A stretch of DNA of 64,000 nt from Gambelia wislizenii. Taxonomy: Eukaryota; Chordata; Lepidosauria; Squamata; Crotaphytidae. The notes below the pieces were generated by a model that was not told the origin of the DNA, made no database searches, and worked only from the letters and a program-made list of their open reading frames with translations. The position numbers and the translations under genes are program-made. Below are positions 1 through 10,884 of the stretch, in pieces (position 1 is the stretch's first letter; every line of letters starts with the position of its first letter). Where the stretch lies: contig JAUMIR010000001.1 in NCBI GenBank assembly GCA_030847615.1, positions 248,871,187 to 248,935,186 on the forward strand, read 5' to 3'.

Positions 1-300
1 CGGCGGGGACACCAGCCGCAAACGCGGCTGGCCAGGTGAGTACTGGTAGCCAGCTTCTAGAAAGATTAGGTAAGGGATAATGGCTCCGGTGAAGGGGAGC
101 ACAGAGGTGGGGGGGGGTTTAGGAGAATTAATATTCTTGAAAAGAATCATAGTAAAGAATCTATGTTAATTTTTGAAATTAGTTAATAGAAAAATTGTGA
201 TGTTTATGGTAATATTATGTGTTATATTAAATAAGTATTGATTGGATATTATAATGTATGATTATAAATTTAATAAAATTATTTTAAAAAATTTAAAAAA
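1..300. other. Unassigned intron start, GC-rich edge
   Basis: The first 36 or so bases are GC- and CpG-rich and are followed by gtgagtactgg, which would pass as a plus-strand donor. From 120 on the sequence is AT-rich. Because the window lies inside a UNC80 intron, a second gene is unlikely; a CpG-rich mobile-element end is more plausible. I recognise nothing specific. Confidence 0.3.
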
Positions 301-504
301 GGAATATAGATGGGTTACCTATCTTGACATTTATCTTGGTCTGAAGAATCAAGCATACAGCAAGATGCATCTCTGCCTAGAGCCTAGTGATCTCAGTGGT
401 GCAGAGTACATTTTACTGGCCTTTACTACCAGCAATGGCCATTCCTGGACAGAGACAGTTTGGATACAGTGGTCCAAGAACTGGTAGTTTCAAGGTTGCA
501 CTCT

Positions 505-800
505 GTATAGGTCTGCCATCAAAACTGGTCTACAAACTGCAGCTGGCGCATAATGGTTTGGCTGGACATCCTAGTGGAATGGCAGCACATAATACCTCTG
601 TTGAAGGAATTGCACTGCCAAGCTATTTTCTACCAGGCCGGGTTTAACTCTTTGTTATTAATATATATAAAGCATGTATGTACAATGTATGTACAATGGA
701 GAGAGTATTCTCAGCTGAACAGGACCATCTACGTTGCTGAGACACTGGTTCTTTTGGACCTCTTCCTGAATACTTTCCATTCCAGCTGGTTACTTTAAGA
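505..800 (+). mobile_element. Degenerate L2-like LINE fragment
   Basis: Reading frames near 520-660 resemble the C-terminal part of L2-clade ORF2: a stretch like QLAHNG followed, after frame changes, by HIIPLLKELH and FYQAGFN. Intact L2-type elements read roughly QLVQNA...HITPVLKELHWLP...QFK here. The fragment has several frameshifts, so it is old. Limits are uncertain. Confidence 0.45.
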
Positions 801-1058
801 TCTATTGTGTAGTGTTAAGAATTGGAAGCTGAGTTTGCTTCCTTTCCTCTTCCCTCTCTATCCCCTGTTCCTTTTTTGTTGTGTTCTAGGTTGCACTCAG
901 TGAGTAGGCACTATGTGTTTTTACACATCCCATGTAAGCTGTCACAGGAACCAATTTTTGGTTGAAGAAAGGTTTATACAGAAATCAATCATGCAAGTAA
1001 TGGAAGGATTGATAAGATACATACGAGGAAAATCAAAATCCATCCTAAGCCGTCTTAC

Positions 1059-1190
1059 CTTCAGCACTGACTGCTGAACGCACTGACCAAACTGAGCCAC
1101 GGCGAAAAGAGTAGTTCCTGTGAGATGTACTTGAAGTGCATGATGGACTCACAGAGAGACGTCGAGATGCCAAGTTGGCAACTTCTTCTA
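1059..1190 (-). CDS. UNC80: UNC80 exon M (2 nt, 43 codons, 1 nt)
   Basis: The acceptor is ctttgtcag and the donor gtaaga. The exon encodes EEVANLASRRLSVSPSCTSS, then TSHRNYSFRRGSVWSVRSAV and SAE. It is a serine/arginine-rich segment with RRLS- and FRRGS-type motifs that fit basophilic-kinase sites (inference). It is the last UNC80 exon before the left edge; the expected continuation (an acidic and histidine/proline-rich stretch in mammals) is not in bases 1-1058. Confidence 0.95.
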
Positions 1191-1280
1191 CTGACAAAGC
1201 AAATAGAAGATGTGAATTTCAGTTTATAAATCCTGGAAGAAATCTACTACTGATCTCCTGCAACAGTGCAATATGCAATT

Positions 1281-1299
1281 CAAACTTCATTTTTTAAAA
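1281..1299. repeat. Target-site duplication of L1 (left copy)
   Basis: The 19-bp sequence caaacttcattttttaaaa is repeated exactly at 6907-6925 and brackets the L1 element. Its T-rich part matches L1-type priming at an A-rich site on the other strand. Confidence 0.85.
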
Positions 1300-2065
1300 T
1301 AATAATTTTTATTGGTGTGTGTGTGTGTGTAACATATATAACAACAAGGCATCAAAAAACCCAGAAAGAATTATCACAATTATCCAATTGAAGCGAATAT
1401 TTGAAAAAAGGGAAAACAAAACATAACAACAAAAATACAACCATTTGACAATAAAACTACTTATTTATAATCCAACTCCAAAATTTCTGTATGTACAAAT
1501 ATTTATATACATCTGCCTAGCATTTCCTTATACTCTAAAAAGACTTCCCACCTACACACTAAATATTTTCTTAAGCTATTACGTACCTATTTATCCTCTA
1601 TATTACTGATATCTCACTACTATTATCTATAACTGTTACCCTAATTCTTACTATTATATATAAAACATTTCCAGCTATTATTATTACACATTCTTATCAG
1701 TATTCTTATAACAAAAATCGATTACTAAAACTTTAATATTTCTTTTATTTATTTTTAGCTTGTTACTAATTGTTTTCAACGTTACACCTTTTAGTTCTTT
1801 TAGTTCTTAAATCCTACTACATACATATTACCCCTATTTTTTTCATATATCTTATAAATAAACGGTTCCCAATTATTTATAAATTCCTCTATTGGCTTTC
1901 CTTTCATTATGTTTGTCAGTTTGTCCATTTGTGCCATTTCTGACACGTTTTCTATCTAATCCATAATTGTAGGAATACCTTTAGATTTCCATTGCCTCGC
2001 GAGGACCAATCAAGCTGTGGTGACTAATAACTTATTAATGATCTATGTTGTATTTCTTTTGTGTT

Positions 2066-3240
2066 TCATAAATCAATCATGTTTAATAAAAATAATTCTG
2101 GATGCATGGACATTTTAAATCCTAAAATTTTTGACATCTCTCTATTTATTTTAGACCAGTACCTCTGAGTTTTTTTACACTTCCACCAGGAATGATAAAA
2201 GGTTCCTTTCTGCTGTTCATACTTCCAGCAGATATCAGAAGAATTTTTATATATCTTAGGTAACCTATCTGGGAATAAATACCAGTGGTACATCATCTTA
2301 TAAAAATTTTCCTTCACATTATAAGAGCATGTAAATTTAAAACCTCTATTCCAAGCATCTTCTCATTAGTCCATATTAATATTATATCCTATATTTACTG
2401 CCCACTTAATCATACATTGTTTAACCTGCTCATTTTTGGTACTAATTTTTAATAATAGCTTATAAATTTTACTAATTAAGTGACTTTCTAGAATTCTGTT
2501 AATTGTCTGTTATACTGCCATTTCTTTACATTTTCTTTCATTCTCTCTTTAAGTTGTAGATATCCAAACCAATTCATTTTAAACACTTGGTTTTCTAATT
2601 CTTGCCTCTCCTTAATTTTCCACTCCCCTAATTTATTTGTCATCAGATCCTTATATGTTAACCATACCTCTCCTCTTAGTTCACGTTTGCAAAAAGCTTC
2701 TTGGGGGGACAGCCAGCCTGGAATATTAGGACTTAATCTTTCTTTATATTTTTGCCAGGTTTTTATTAAAGATCTAATAATATGGCTTTAAAATTCTGTA
2801 TTTATATCTTCCCATGCCATAGATATCCATGCCAGCCTACCCTAAGCTCATGTCCTTCTAAATCTAACTCGTTCGTACCTTTTAGTAATAAACACTGCTT
2901 TAACCATGACAAATTGACTGCCTCAAAATATAATCTCAGGTCTGGGACTCCTAACCCCCTCTTTCCCTGGCATCTATTAGTAAATTCCATTTTATTTGGG
3001 GGGGTTGCCTGCCCAAATAAATTTTGATAGTTCTTTCTGCTAGTTTTGGAAGATTTTGCTTGAAAATATTATGGGTATTGTTTGGAAAAGGAACATAAAT
3101 TTTGGTAATATATTCATTTTAATTGCAGATATTCTCCCTAATAATGATAAATTGACCGTTTCCCATTGGTTTAAGTCCTTCTTAATTTCTTGCCAAATTT
3201 TTGTATAATAATTTTCATATAATTGTTGCATTTTCATCGT
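2066..3240 (-). pseudogene. L1 ORF2 C-terminal region remnants
   Basis: Short minus-strand frames at 3040-3237, 2802-2990 and 2066-2317 follow the RT domain in L1 order. They include LNQWETVNLSLLGRISAIKM (a thumb-region motif of L1 ORF2) and a Cys/His stretch near the 3' end. They are separated by stops and frameshifts, so no full protein could be made. Confidence 0.75.
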
Positions 3241-3363
3241 TATATTTACACTTAGTATTTTACCTTCTTAACTATTTCAAATCCTGTTTGCTGTCTCAAT
3301 TTTTCCTTCTGTTTTTTCAATATTTTTAGTTAAGAATTTAGTCTTTTCAGCCTTAATTTTAAA

Positions 3364-4599
3364 TCATGCATTGACACCAAATTCTTTTATTTTTTGCATT
3401 AAATGTTCTATTCCTTCTAATGGTTTTTCTATAATTATTACTAGATCATCCACAAACATGTTTAATTTAAATTCAGCCTTCTTTATTTTAATACCTCTTA
3501 TCTTCTTATCAGCTCTTATTTCATCATTCAAGATCTCTAAGGCTAAAATAAATAATAAAGGGGATAAAGGACATCCTTGTCTGGTGCCTCTTTCTATTGA
3601 AACTGAGTTTGATAGATTTCCAGTAATTAATAATTTGGCAGACTGATTTAAATATATTGCATTAATCCATTTAATATTTTTTTCTCCCAATTCCACTTTC
3701 TCCATTATATTAAAAAAAGAACCCCAATTTAAATTATCAAATGCCTTTTCTGCATCTAAAAATATAAGGGTTCCCTTGGTTTCATTATGAGAGTTCAGAT
3801 ATTCAATAACATTAATGATTGATCTTATATTATTCTTTATTTGTCTCCCTGGCAGAAAGTCATTTTGATCCTCGTGTATATTTTCTTGTAAAATTAATTT
3901 TAACCTATTTGCTAAAATAGAGGCAAAATTTTTATAATCCTCATTTAGAAGAGAGATAGGTCTGTAATTTTTCAATAATAGCAGATCGCGGTCTTCTTTG
4001 GGAATCAAACAACTATTCGGAACATTATTGTTTTTGAGTATATCATTCATTACTCATAAAAGGGGATTTACTAATTCCTCACAAAACTTCCTATAGTATT
4101 CTCCTGATAATACATCAGGACCTGGTGCCTTTCCCTTTTTCATTTTCTTAATTGTATTAATTATCTCTTCCTTTGTTATTTCTTTGTTAAGTTTATCTCT
4201 TTGTATTTTTGAGATTTTTCTTAATCCACATTTATTCACATAATTATCTATTTGTTCCTGTGGTGTTTCATGTTTCTTATATAACATTTTGAAATAGTTG
4301 TGAAATAGTTTTTGTATCTCTTCCTCATTCGTTATAATTCTATCACCCAGTTTTAATTTTGAAATTATCCTTGTTGATCTTTCCTTTTTCAATCTATACG
4401 CTAACCAACATCCAGGCTTATTTCCCCATTCAATTTTTTTTGTTTTAAATAATAAAGTTTTCTTGTTATCTTTCCTGACATCACCATTGATAGCTGATCT
4501 TGTAACAATTTTAGTGTTGCAGAAATCATGGAACAGCAGACCAACGGATTGGAAAGTGAGTTTTATTACACTGGTGGGCCTGACTGTAATATCTTCCAA
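3364..4599 (-). pseudogene. L1 ORF2 reverse-transcriptase region
   Basis: Two abutting frames (4054-4599 and 3364-4050) make up the start of the RT domain. Visible motifs, in order, are EWGNKPGCWLAYRLKKERS, KKMKKGKAPGPD, NYRPISLLNEDYK, a catalytic-aspartate region reading LIFLDAEKAFD, RGTRQGCPLSPLLFILALE and NMFVDDLVII. The active-site motif is FVDD where L1 usually has FADD. A stop separates the two frames. About 70 residues at the 5' end of the first frame (MEDITV...) come from the inserted LTR-like block rather than from L1. Confidence 0.85.
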
Positions 4600-4925
4600 A
4601 GAGTCAGAGCCCCGAGCTATGACTACAGAATACCTTTATACAGTATAATGAACAGTATGCAAAAAACAATTCCCTCCTCCTTCTCTTTGGTGTCAGCAAT
4701 TTCTCTGCGACAATTGTTGATAGTTCAGAAAGTACAAGGCAAGATAGCTTAGGAACACTTGGGTACAGTTTGAGTGTTATTAGAGAAAGAATTGTTTACA
4801 TCAGCATATCATATGTTTATGGAACATAGAGTTGATTAGTAAGGAACATTGACTAGGCCTAAGAGTTAAAGGAAAAAGACTTTGCAGAGTCCCAGAGTCT
4901 CATGGGCTATCTAGTCTGACCCCAA
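4515..4925 (-). mobile_element. LTR-like insertion inside the L1
   Basis: About 410 bp with no similarity to L1 ORF2 replace the second half of the endonuclease region. On the minus strand the block has a TATA-like tataaagg (near 4633), then about 70 bp later an AATAAA signal (near 4568), an arrangement typical of an LTR. Its ends could be TGGGGTCAG...CTGCAACA. The flanks do not show a clear duplication, and the L1 endonuclease appears partly deleted, so the exact limits are uncertain. Confidence 0.45.
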
Positions 4926-5235
4926 ATAGTGATTGTATTATAAGTGTCTTTACATTGTTAAAATAAATTTCTACCCCAATAAATCTCCCTTTTTTGTCTT
5001 CCAGTATTAAATTTGGTTTAAGGTTTGGGTTTACATAAAGCACAACCCCATTTCTTTTATTCTGTCCCAATGAAGCGAATTTTGTCCCTAACCTTTTTTG
5101 TTCTAAAAGGTGTTCGTAGTTTTTTTTTAATCCAAACTTCCTGCAGGCATATAATATTGGCATTGGTTTTGGCGATAATGGAAATTCAAGTTTCTTTTTT
5201 CTTTGTGTTAAGTCCTTTTGTATTCCATGTAACAC
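4926..5235 (-). pseudogene. L1 ORF2 endonuclease fragment
   Basis: This minus-strand frame resembles the middle of the L1 apurinic-type endonuclease, with LGQNKRNGVVLYVNPNLKPN followed by GRFIGVEIYFNNVKTLII. It begins and ends abruptly, and the catalytic N-terminal and C-terminal (SDH) motifs are not present in one frame. Confidence 0.7.
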
Positions 5236-5525
5236 AATTAATATTCACCATTTACTGTTACAAAGCTATTCTAAATTGAAGTGATCCTCTCCCCCCTTTG
5301 TTTTTAAATTAGTTTTACTACCCCCTCCTGTACACAATGTTTGTTTTTTTACCCTCTCCCTCCCCTACCCTCTCCCTCTTTCCTTTCCCCTTTCCCTCTT
5401 TTCTTTTTACTTTACAACTTTTTACTTCACCCCTTTTTTAATATTATTATTTCTCCTGGTTTTATTCTAACATGTCCAAGTCAAGTAGGCTCAGTTCGTT
5501 GGATCCTGCATTTTCACTTCTTATT

Positions 5526-6432
5526 CTAGGATTCTTCCCCCCCCCCTTGATGATATCTTTCTTTTCTTTGGGTAGCTTCCTCTTGATCATCTGGTTCTGG
5601 ATCTTCTTCTGTTCTATCATCCATTCTGTCTCTCTTTGTTAGGCCAAAACCTTTTCTGTTCTTCTTAATAAAGTCTTTCGCCTTGTTCACAGAGTTTATC
5701 TTGTATCTATCCCCTTTGTACATGAAATGAACTCCTTCCAACTTATCCCAACTAAAGGAAATTCTTTCTCTTTTTAATATTTCCACTAAAAATAATATTC
5801 TTTTCTTCTTTTCAAAAGACGGATAGGCACCTCTTTCATTAATATCATTAGTTTTCCATCTATGTAAATACCTTCGTTGAAATGAGTTTCCAAAATACAG
5901 TCTCTTATGGATTTTCTTACACACTGAATAATTACGTCTCTTGGCAGACTATTCCTGGAGGCAAAGGGGGAGTTCCATCGATAAATTCTGTCTATTTCCT
6001 TGCCCATCTGGTCTTCTTCCCATCCACGGTTTTTAGCTAATTCTTCAATTATTTTCTTTCTTAGATTTTCATTTGGTTGTTCTCTTAGTCCTCTCAATCT
6101 AATCCAGGTTTCTTTCTCCTTTTGTTCAGCCAGAGCCACTTGGTCACACAATTTCTCCAATTCCCAATTAATTTCTTATTTTCTTTTATCAAAGTTTGAA
6201 TTTCTGCTTTATTTTCACTCACTTCTTTCTTCATCACCACCAATAGTCCATGAAGAGCATTAAACTTAGTGTTCATGTCATCAAAACTTCTCGTTGTTTC
6301 TTTTCTAAAGTCTCTTATTTCAGACATAAATTCCTTCATATATTGGGGTATAGTTTCTTCAGTTGATCCCCTTCTAGTCAGTTGATTTAGTGGTTCAGGG
6401 ATGTTTCTTTTACTATTTACCCCTGAAACCAT
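5526..6432 (-). pseudogene. L1 ORF1 remnants
   Basis: Three overlapping minus-strand frames together look like L1 ORF1. The first (6094-6432) has a heptad-rich segment typical of the trimeric coiled coil. The second (5786-6160) has WIRLRGLREQPNENLRKKII and CVRKSIRDCIL, typical of the L1 ORF1 RNA-binding domain. The third (5526-5924) supplies the basic C-terminal domain. Frameshifts separate them. Confidence 0.75.
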
Positions 6433-6906
6433 TTTGTCTTTTTATTTCCTCTATTATTTAATCTTCCTCTTTCCCTGTTTATACTTCTCTGGTAGTTTTT
6501 TTTACCTCTTTTCTTCCTCTCTTTTTTGGTTATTTAGTCTTTATTTCTTTACTTATATGCTTTTCTTCTTTTTTGTATTCAATATGGGAAAGGCAAAATG
6601 AGAAACTAACTACAGAAGAAGGGAGGGATATTCTGAAAAAAATATGCAGGAAGAAAAAAAATAGTGGTGGTGGGTCTTTAATTGTTCAAAAATAAAGAAA
6701 AAATTAATCAAATAAGGTGACCTCAAAACACAATAGGTAACAATAGAACAAACAACATTTAAGAATTCAAAAGTTTATAAAAATACAATCAAAAAGAGAA
6801 GAAAAAACATGAAAAAAATTAAAAAATGAAAAAAATTAACAAAGCCACACACATACACACACAAAAAGGGGGCGAAGGGGGTAGAGGAACAAAGGCGGGG
6901 GGAAGA

Positions 6907-6925
6907 CAAACTTCATTTTTTAAAA
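6907..6925. repeat. Target-site duplication of L1 (right copy)
   Basis: Exact match to 1281-1299. It marks the 5' end of the minus-strand L1 at about 6906, which shows the element was inserted at or near full length. Confidence 0.85.
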
Positions 6926-6984
6926 GCAGTTCTGTTGGACATAGATTATAGTACATTCTGATGAGCACTTTCTAAATAAATAGG

Positions 6985-7270
6985 GAATAAGTTGACATAT
7001 AAAACCCAATATGGTTCAGGTCTGAGTTATTTGAAGGACCATATTCTCTCTTATGATCCTGCTTATGTTTTGAGATCTGATGGGGTGGCTCTTCTTTCTG
7101 TCCCACCCCACTCAATGGTGGGATCATGGGAGTGGGACTTCTCAGTGGCCGACCCCGGGCTCTGGAACTCCTTTCCCAGAGAAGATAGACTGGCATCCTC
7201 CGTGCTATCTTTCCACAGATAGGTGAAGACTTTTCTGCTTCAATAAGCCTTTGAGAACTAAGTACACAAG
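6985..7270 (+). mobile_element. L2-like LINE, 3' end of ORF2
   Basis: The plus-strand frame reads GLSYLKDHILSYDPAYVLRS and then WDFSVADPGLWNSFPRE, followed in another frame by a KTFLL-like end. This matches the end of L2/CR1-related ORF2 proteins, where the sequence runs roughly FSVAAPxLWNSLP...FKxxLKTFLF. It is 5'-truncated and frameshifted. Confidence 0.6.
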
Positions 7271-7491
7271 GTACAGTCCACCTAAACAATGTGCTGGACT
7301 GTCTATCTGTTATTTTTGTTGTGCTGTTTTTTTTTAATGGTTTATGCTTTAACTGGTTTAAATTTAAATATAACAACAACGACAGTAACAACAACATAGT
7401 TTATGGGTTCCAAGAAGCTGATGCTACAAGCACTGGAAATTTTAGCCTTCTCTTACATTTATGCAATAAGCAGAGAGAATGCCAGAATTTA

Positions 7492-7777
7492 GGGGCTTAC
7501 TGCACTCCAAGGAAAAGCAGCAAAGCAGAAGGAACATCCTGTCTTTCCTGCTGCCTTACCGCATGGCATCGGCATTTTTCTGGAATGCTTTTGTTCTGGT
7601 CCCATGTAAAACCACGTCTTCTTGCAAACAGAATTTTCTGGTTAGCAAAAAGACACGGTTTTACTTTGGTCCCCCTGGGACTGGAATGAAAGAACGCCAA
7701 CACCATGCGGTAAGGCAGCAGGGAAGATGGAACGTTCTTGCTGCTTTGCTGCTTTTCTTTGGAGTGCAGTAAGACCC
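7492..7777. mobile_element. Palindromic MITE with TTA duplication
   Basis: The left arm starts GGGGCTTACTGCACTCC and the right arm, reversed, starts GGGTCTTACTGCACTCC. The arms stay similar almost to the centre near 7632. The 3-bp flank TTA is present on both sides (7489-7491 and 7778-7780), as in PIF/Harbinger-type elements. Frames on both strands inside it are mirror images of one another and are not genes. A related element lies at 14337-14629. Confidence 0.75.
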
Positions 7778-8153
7778 TTAGTGTAGAAGAAAATGTCTGT
7801 TATAAGACCAAAACAGATATAATTTTTTTCATCGTTTAAATTACAGCCGCGGTAGGGGTGTTGTGCACATCCAGATTGGGATCAAGATGTGAGATAAAGG
7901 GGGCATTAACCCTTTTCACCCTGTTGCAGTCCCAAGCTGGGGTGGAGGTTGCAGCTGCTGTTTACACTGATACAGAAATTCCCATGTGAGCTCTTCTTGT
8001 TTTCTTTTGCCCTTGTGCTATCTTGCAGTGGCAATACTGCCAAGACTACACATTCCATAGCTTCTTACATATAGGGAGCCACAGGCAGCTCACCACCTTG
8101 CTATAGGCCCCAACCACTTGACAGCTTTGTCATATATTGCAGTAATTCAGGGG

Positions 8154-8545
8154 TGGGAATCATATGGCACTCAAAATGTTGTTGGACTAAAACTGACAGC
8201 ATTTCTCTCAGCATCTGGGAGACAATATGATTTCTACCTCTACACTCATGATTAGCACAGGCTGAATTTTCATCCATTTTTAATCAACAAGGATTTGTGT
8301 TGTCATCATGTGCTTTCCAGGCATTTCTGACTTATGGTAACCCTAAGGGAAATCTATCGTGGGGTTTTCTCAGCAGAATTTGTTCAGAGAGTGTTTGTCC
8401 TTGCCTTCCTCTGAGGCTGAGAGAGTGTGACTTGCCCAAGGTCACCCAGTGGGTTACCATGGCTGAGTGGGGATTCAAACCCTGGTCTCCCAGTGCCCTA
8501 GTCCAATACTCAAGCCACACTGGCTCAAAGATTTTTGCTGCCTGC
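8154..8545 (+). mobile_element. MIR/CORE-SINE-like repeat
   Basis: The block contains gacttgcccaaggtcaccca followed by gtgggttaccatggctgagt, which is the conserved core and 3' part of MIR/CORE-type SINEs, and ends in a short A run. The preceding 130 bases include the common reptile repeat gttgttggactaaaactgac. Shorter relatives of the core lie at 12709-12800 and 10770-10860. Confidence 0.6.
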
Positions 8546-8856
8546 ATCATACTAGACAAAAAAAAAAATCTACCACAATTATATTTTTAAATTAAGGGAA
8601 ACACTGAAATAAAGGAGCAGAAGGAATTAAAGTCATTTTTTCTTGGACAGCTCTCATTCTTTTTCCCGGACAGCACCAATGAATGATGTTTACATGAATT
8701 AAATGCTGCTGCCAGACATTGACAGAACCAGTACTTGCTCTTTGTTGCTACTATGTATCACCATAGGAATTTGAAACAAAATCATGAATACTCTACATTA
8801 ATGATATTACATCTCCAGAGCTATGGCTTTATTAGACTCCTGTGTCTAGAACGCAC

Positions 8857-9043
8857 CTTCCTCCTCCTGTTCTGCATTTGGGGAACAGGTGGGCTCGTAA
8901 CAAGCCTCCTGGGTGATGGGGATGGCAGTGATCAGACTAGCTTCTCGGCCCAGACGTTTTTTCTCTTCTTCTTGCTGCAGGTTCTTCAGAATGTGTTCTG
9001 CACGCTGATGAGAGCGTGACACTGCCCGGGCAGAAAATGACTT
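8857..9043 (-). CDS. UNC80: UNC80 exon L (62 codons plus 1 nt)
   Basis: The acceptor is ttcttacag and the donor gtgcgt. The exon encodes KSFSARAVSRSHQRAEHILK, then NLQQEEEKKRLGREASLITA, IPITQEACYEPTCSPNAEQE and EE plus one G. The AEHILKNLQQEEEKKRLGREA stretch is predicted to be a long charged helix. The leftover G joins TA of exon M to give valine. Confidence 0.95.
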
Positions 9044-9252
9044 CTGTAAGAAAACCATTTTAAAAAAGTATGATAGAGTTGGTCCAGGCTTTGAAGATCA
9101 CGGTTTCTTTAAATTATATGCAAAATATTGCAGTGAGTTACAAAGAGATGGTGAGTATTCCTGTGGAAGGTGTAGCCCACAGAACTCAAGATGGCATCAA
9201 TTTATCGGCAACTGCATCTTCATGCAATAAGGGCTTTTTTTTTTAAACTTAC

Positions 9253-9384
9253 AGACTGGTCCTCATTAATAGGGTCTTGTACACTTCCACTGCACTGTGG
9301 CACCCATGGAGGGTCAAACATGGGGACAGATGGCATTCCCAGTACTGGAGACGGCAAGGTGAAGTTTATGCTAGGTGGAGGAAT
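9253..9384 (-). CDS. UNC80: UNC80 exon K (44 codons)
   Basis: The acceptor is ttttctag and the donor gtaagt. The exon encodes IPPPSINFTLPSPVLGMPSV, then PMFDPPWVPQCSGSVQDPIN and EDQS. It is a proline-rich loop between helical segments. The intron to exon L is only 209 bp. Confidence 0.94.
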
Positions 9385-9481
9385 CTAGAAAAAACAGACC
9401 AAGAGAAAAGAGCACATAACCAGGAGGTAAATCTTTTTAGTAGCAGATCTGTTCTTCTGTGCTGAAGGAAAGGGGAAATAG

Positions 9482-9666
9482 GTCTTCTGTGGGTTTTTTT
9501 CCAGGCTGTGAGGCCGTGTTCTGGAAGAGTTTATTTCTGACGTTTTGCCTGCATTCGTGGCTGGCATCTTCAGAGCAATAAACTCTTCCAGAACATGATC
9601 TCACAGCCTGGAAAAAAACCACGGAAAACCTATGGATGCTGGCGGTGAAAGCCTTTGACTTCACAT
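9482..9666. mobile_element. Penelope-like terminal block, inverted pair with no interior (copy 1)
   Basis: Two copies of the Penelope-like terminal block meet head to head. The left arm has ccaggctgtgaggccgtgtt and ends with gctggcatcttcagag; the right arm repeats its outer part in reverse (aactcttccagaacatgatc, then tcacagcctgg). No coding interior remains. The ribozyme-like core in the left arm reads CTGAAGA ... GCAAAACGTC, with the GAAA box mutated. Confidence 0.7.
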
Positions 9667-9891
9667 TGAAAGGGGAAATGTTCCAGAGTCCAAATAGGAA
9701 GGACAATTCAAGTCGATTTATAGCACAAATATGTTTTGATGGATTCATTTTAATAGGTTTTAATTTCTATGGATAATATATTTGCAGTTTAATAATGATT
9801 TTTGTATGTTTTTATTTATGACTTTTGTTTTAAATGTTTTAACTTTTGTTAGTCACCTTGAGTCCCAGTATTAAGAAAAAAGTGGGGCTTC

Positions 9892-10750
9892 AGTTAAACG
9901 ACAGTTTTTATTGCGGTAATTTGCGCTTTATCGCTGTTTCGCAGCTGTAGTGCATCGTTCAGATGACATATGGCTTAATTCATCTATCGCTTTTGTTTTC
10001 AGCTGTGTTTCGCTTTGATATTTACACAGCAGACTGAGACAGGGGCGTGGCCTCCCAAGCACATCCTCTGATTACCACAGGAATGCCTGAGAGGAACATT
10101 CACACACACACACAAGAGAGACTGGGAAAGGCTTGCTTAATTCTTCAGATCATAGCAGCTGGGCACAAGATAGCATGGAGGGAGGGAAAGAAGGAAAGAC
10201 GTCTTTTTCGTGGCTAAGCAAAAGACAGGGAGAAGGGCTGAGTTGTTTGCAGGAGGGGATCATTCACACACACTGAGAAAGGCGGGAGGGAGAGAAGGAA
10301 AGACTTCTTTTTCGTGGCTAAGCACGGTGCAGGAGGGGAGATTAGATCATTCACACACACGGAGACTGAAAGTAGCAAGGTGGGAGGGAGAGAAAGACAC
10401 ACACGATGGGAGACTAGCACACAGTCTTTCGTGGCTGGAAACATCTTTCCTCCATCCCCTCCTTGTCCAAACCCCTCCCTGATGAGTTCAACCAATCATG
10501 GCAAAGCTCTTCTGTGAATTTATCCGAAAGATTGCTGGTAATTCACACAGCACATAGTGTGATGTTTGTTCAGACTATTGAAAAAGCGCTACTTTTCAAA
10601 AAAGTCGGGAAAAGTCCCGAAATCCTTTATTGCATTACTAATGGGTTTTTGAGCCCCCCTCCTTCTGAAAGAGGCGACTTTGTGCCGCAATGCATGTAAA
10701 CAATTAGGAATCTTGGCGAATTCTTCACGGGTTTTTTTCACCGTTTAACC
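9892..10750. mobile_element. MITE with GTTAAAC ends and internal tandem repeats (copy 1)
   Basis: The ends are aGTTAAACGACAG on the left and, reversed, gGTTAAACGGTGAA on the right. Near the right end is a block with aaagtcgggaaaagtc and gaggcgactttgtgccgcaa, matched by the element at 41661-42357. The middle (about 10085-10440) is a tandem array of imperfect purine-rich units carrying cattcacacacac and ctttttcgtggct. The short open frames there are products of the array. Confidence 0.55.
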
Positions 10751-10861
10751 AAGGCCGGGGATAAAATTCTTGGCACAATTTGTTCAGAGGGGGTCTGCCA
10801 TTGCCTTCCTCTGAGGTGGAGAGAGTGTGGTCATCCAATGGGTTTTCATGGCCAGGCTGGG

Positions 10862-10884
10862 ATGATGATGATGATGATGATGAT
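10862..10884 (+). repeat. (GAT)n microsatellite
   Basis: About seven GAT units just after a CORE-SINE-like fragment. Confidence 0.9.

Larger units (their letters stand above)
1300..6906 (-). mobile_element. Full-length L1-type LINE, decayed
   Basis: This is an about 5.6-kb non-LTR retrotransposon read on the minus strand, bracketed by a perfect 19-bp target duplication (1281-1299 and 6907-6925). Its 3' end at the left shows AATAAA followed by an A-rich tail. From 5' to 3': a 5' UTR (about 6906-6433); ORF1 remnants with a coiled-coil stretch and an L1-ORF1-type nucleic-acid-binding domain (5526-6432); an endonuclease fragment (4925-5235); reverse transcriptase (3364-4500); and a C-terminal cysteine/histidine stretch with CWKYEQQKGTFYHSWWKC near 2200. 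The frames are broken in many places, and an LTR-like block interrupts the element between endonuclease and RT. It lies in the M-L intron in the same sense as UNC80. Confidence 0.9.

Noticed and set aside
1281..1330. The T-rich/GT-repeat stretch as a separate microsatellite feature
   Set aside because: The GT run lies at the 3' end of the L1 and is counted as part of it.
7291..7772. Overlapping frames of 97-132 codons with a repeated LVPLG-type end
   Set aside because: These fall in or next to the palindromic MITE at 7492-7777 and mirror each other.
10210..10517. Frames of 67-93 codons on both strands
   Set aside because: They come from purine-rich tandem units inside a MITE; there is no homology to a protein.
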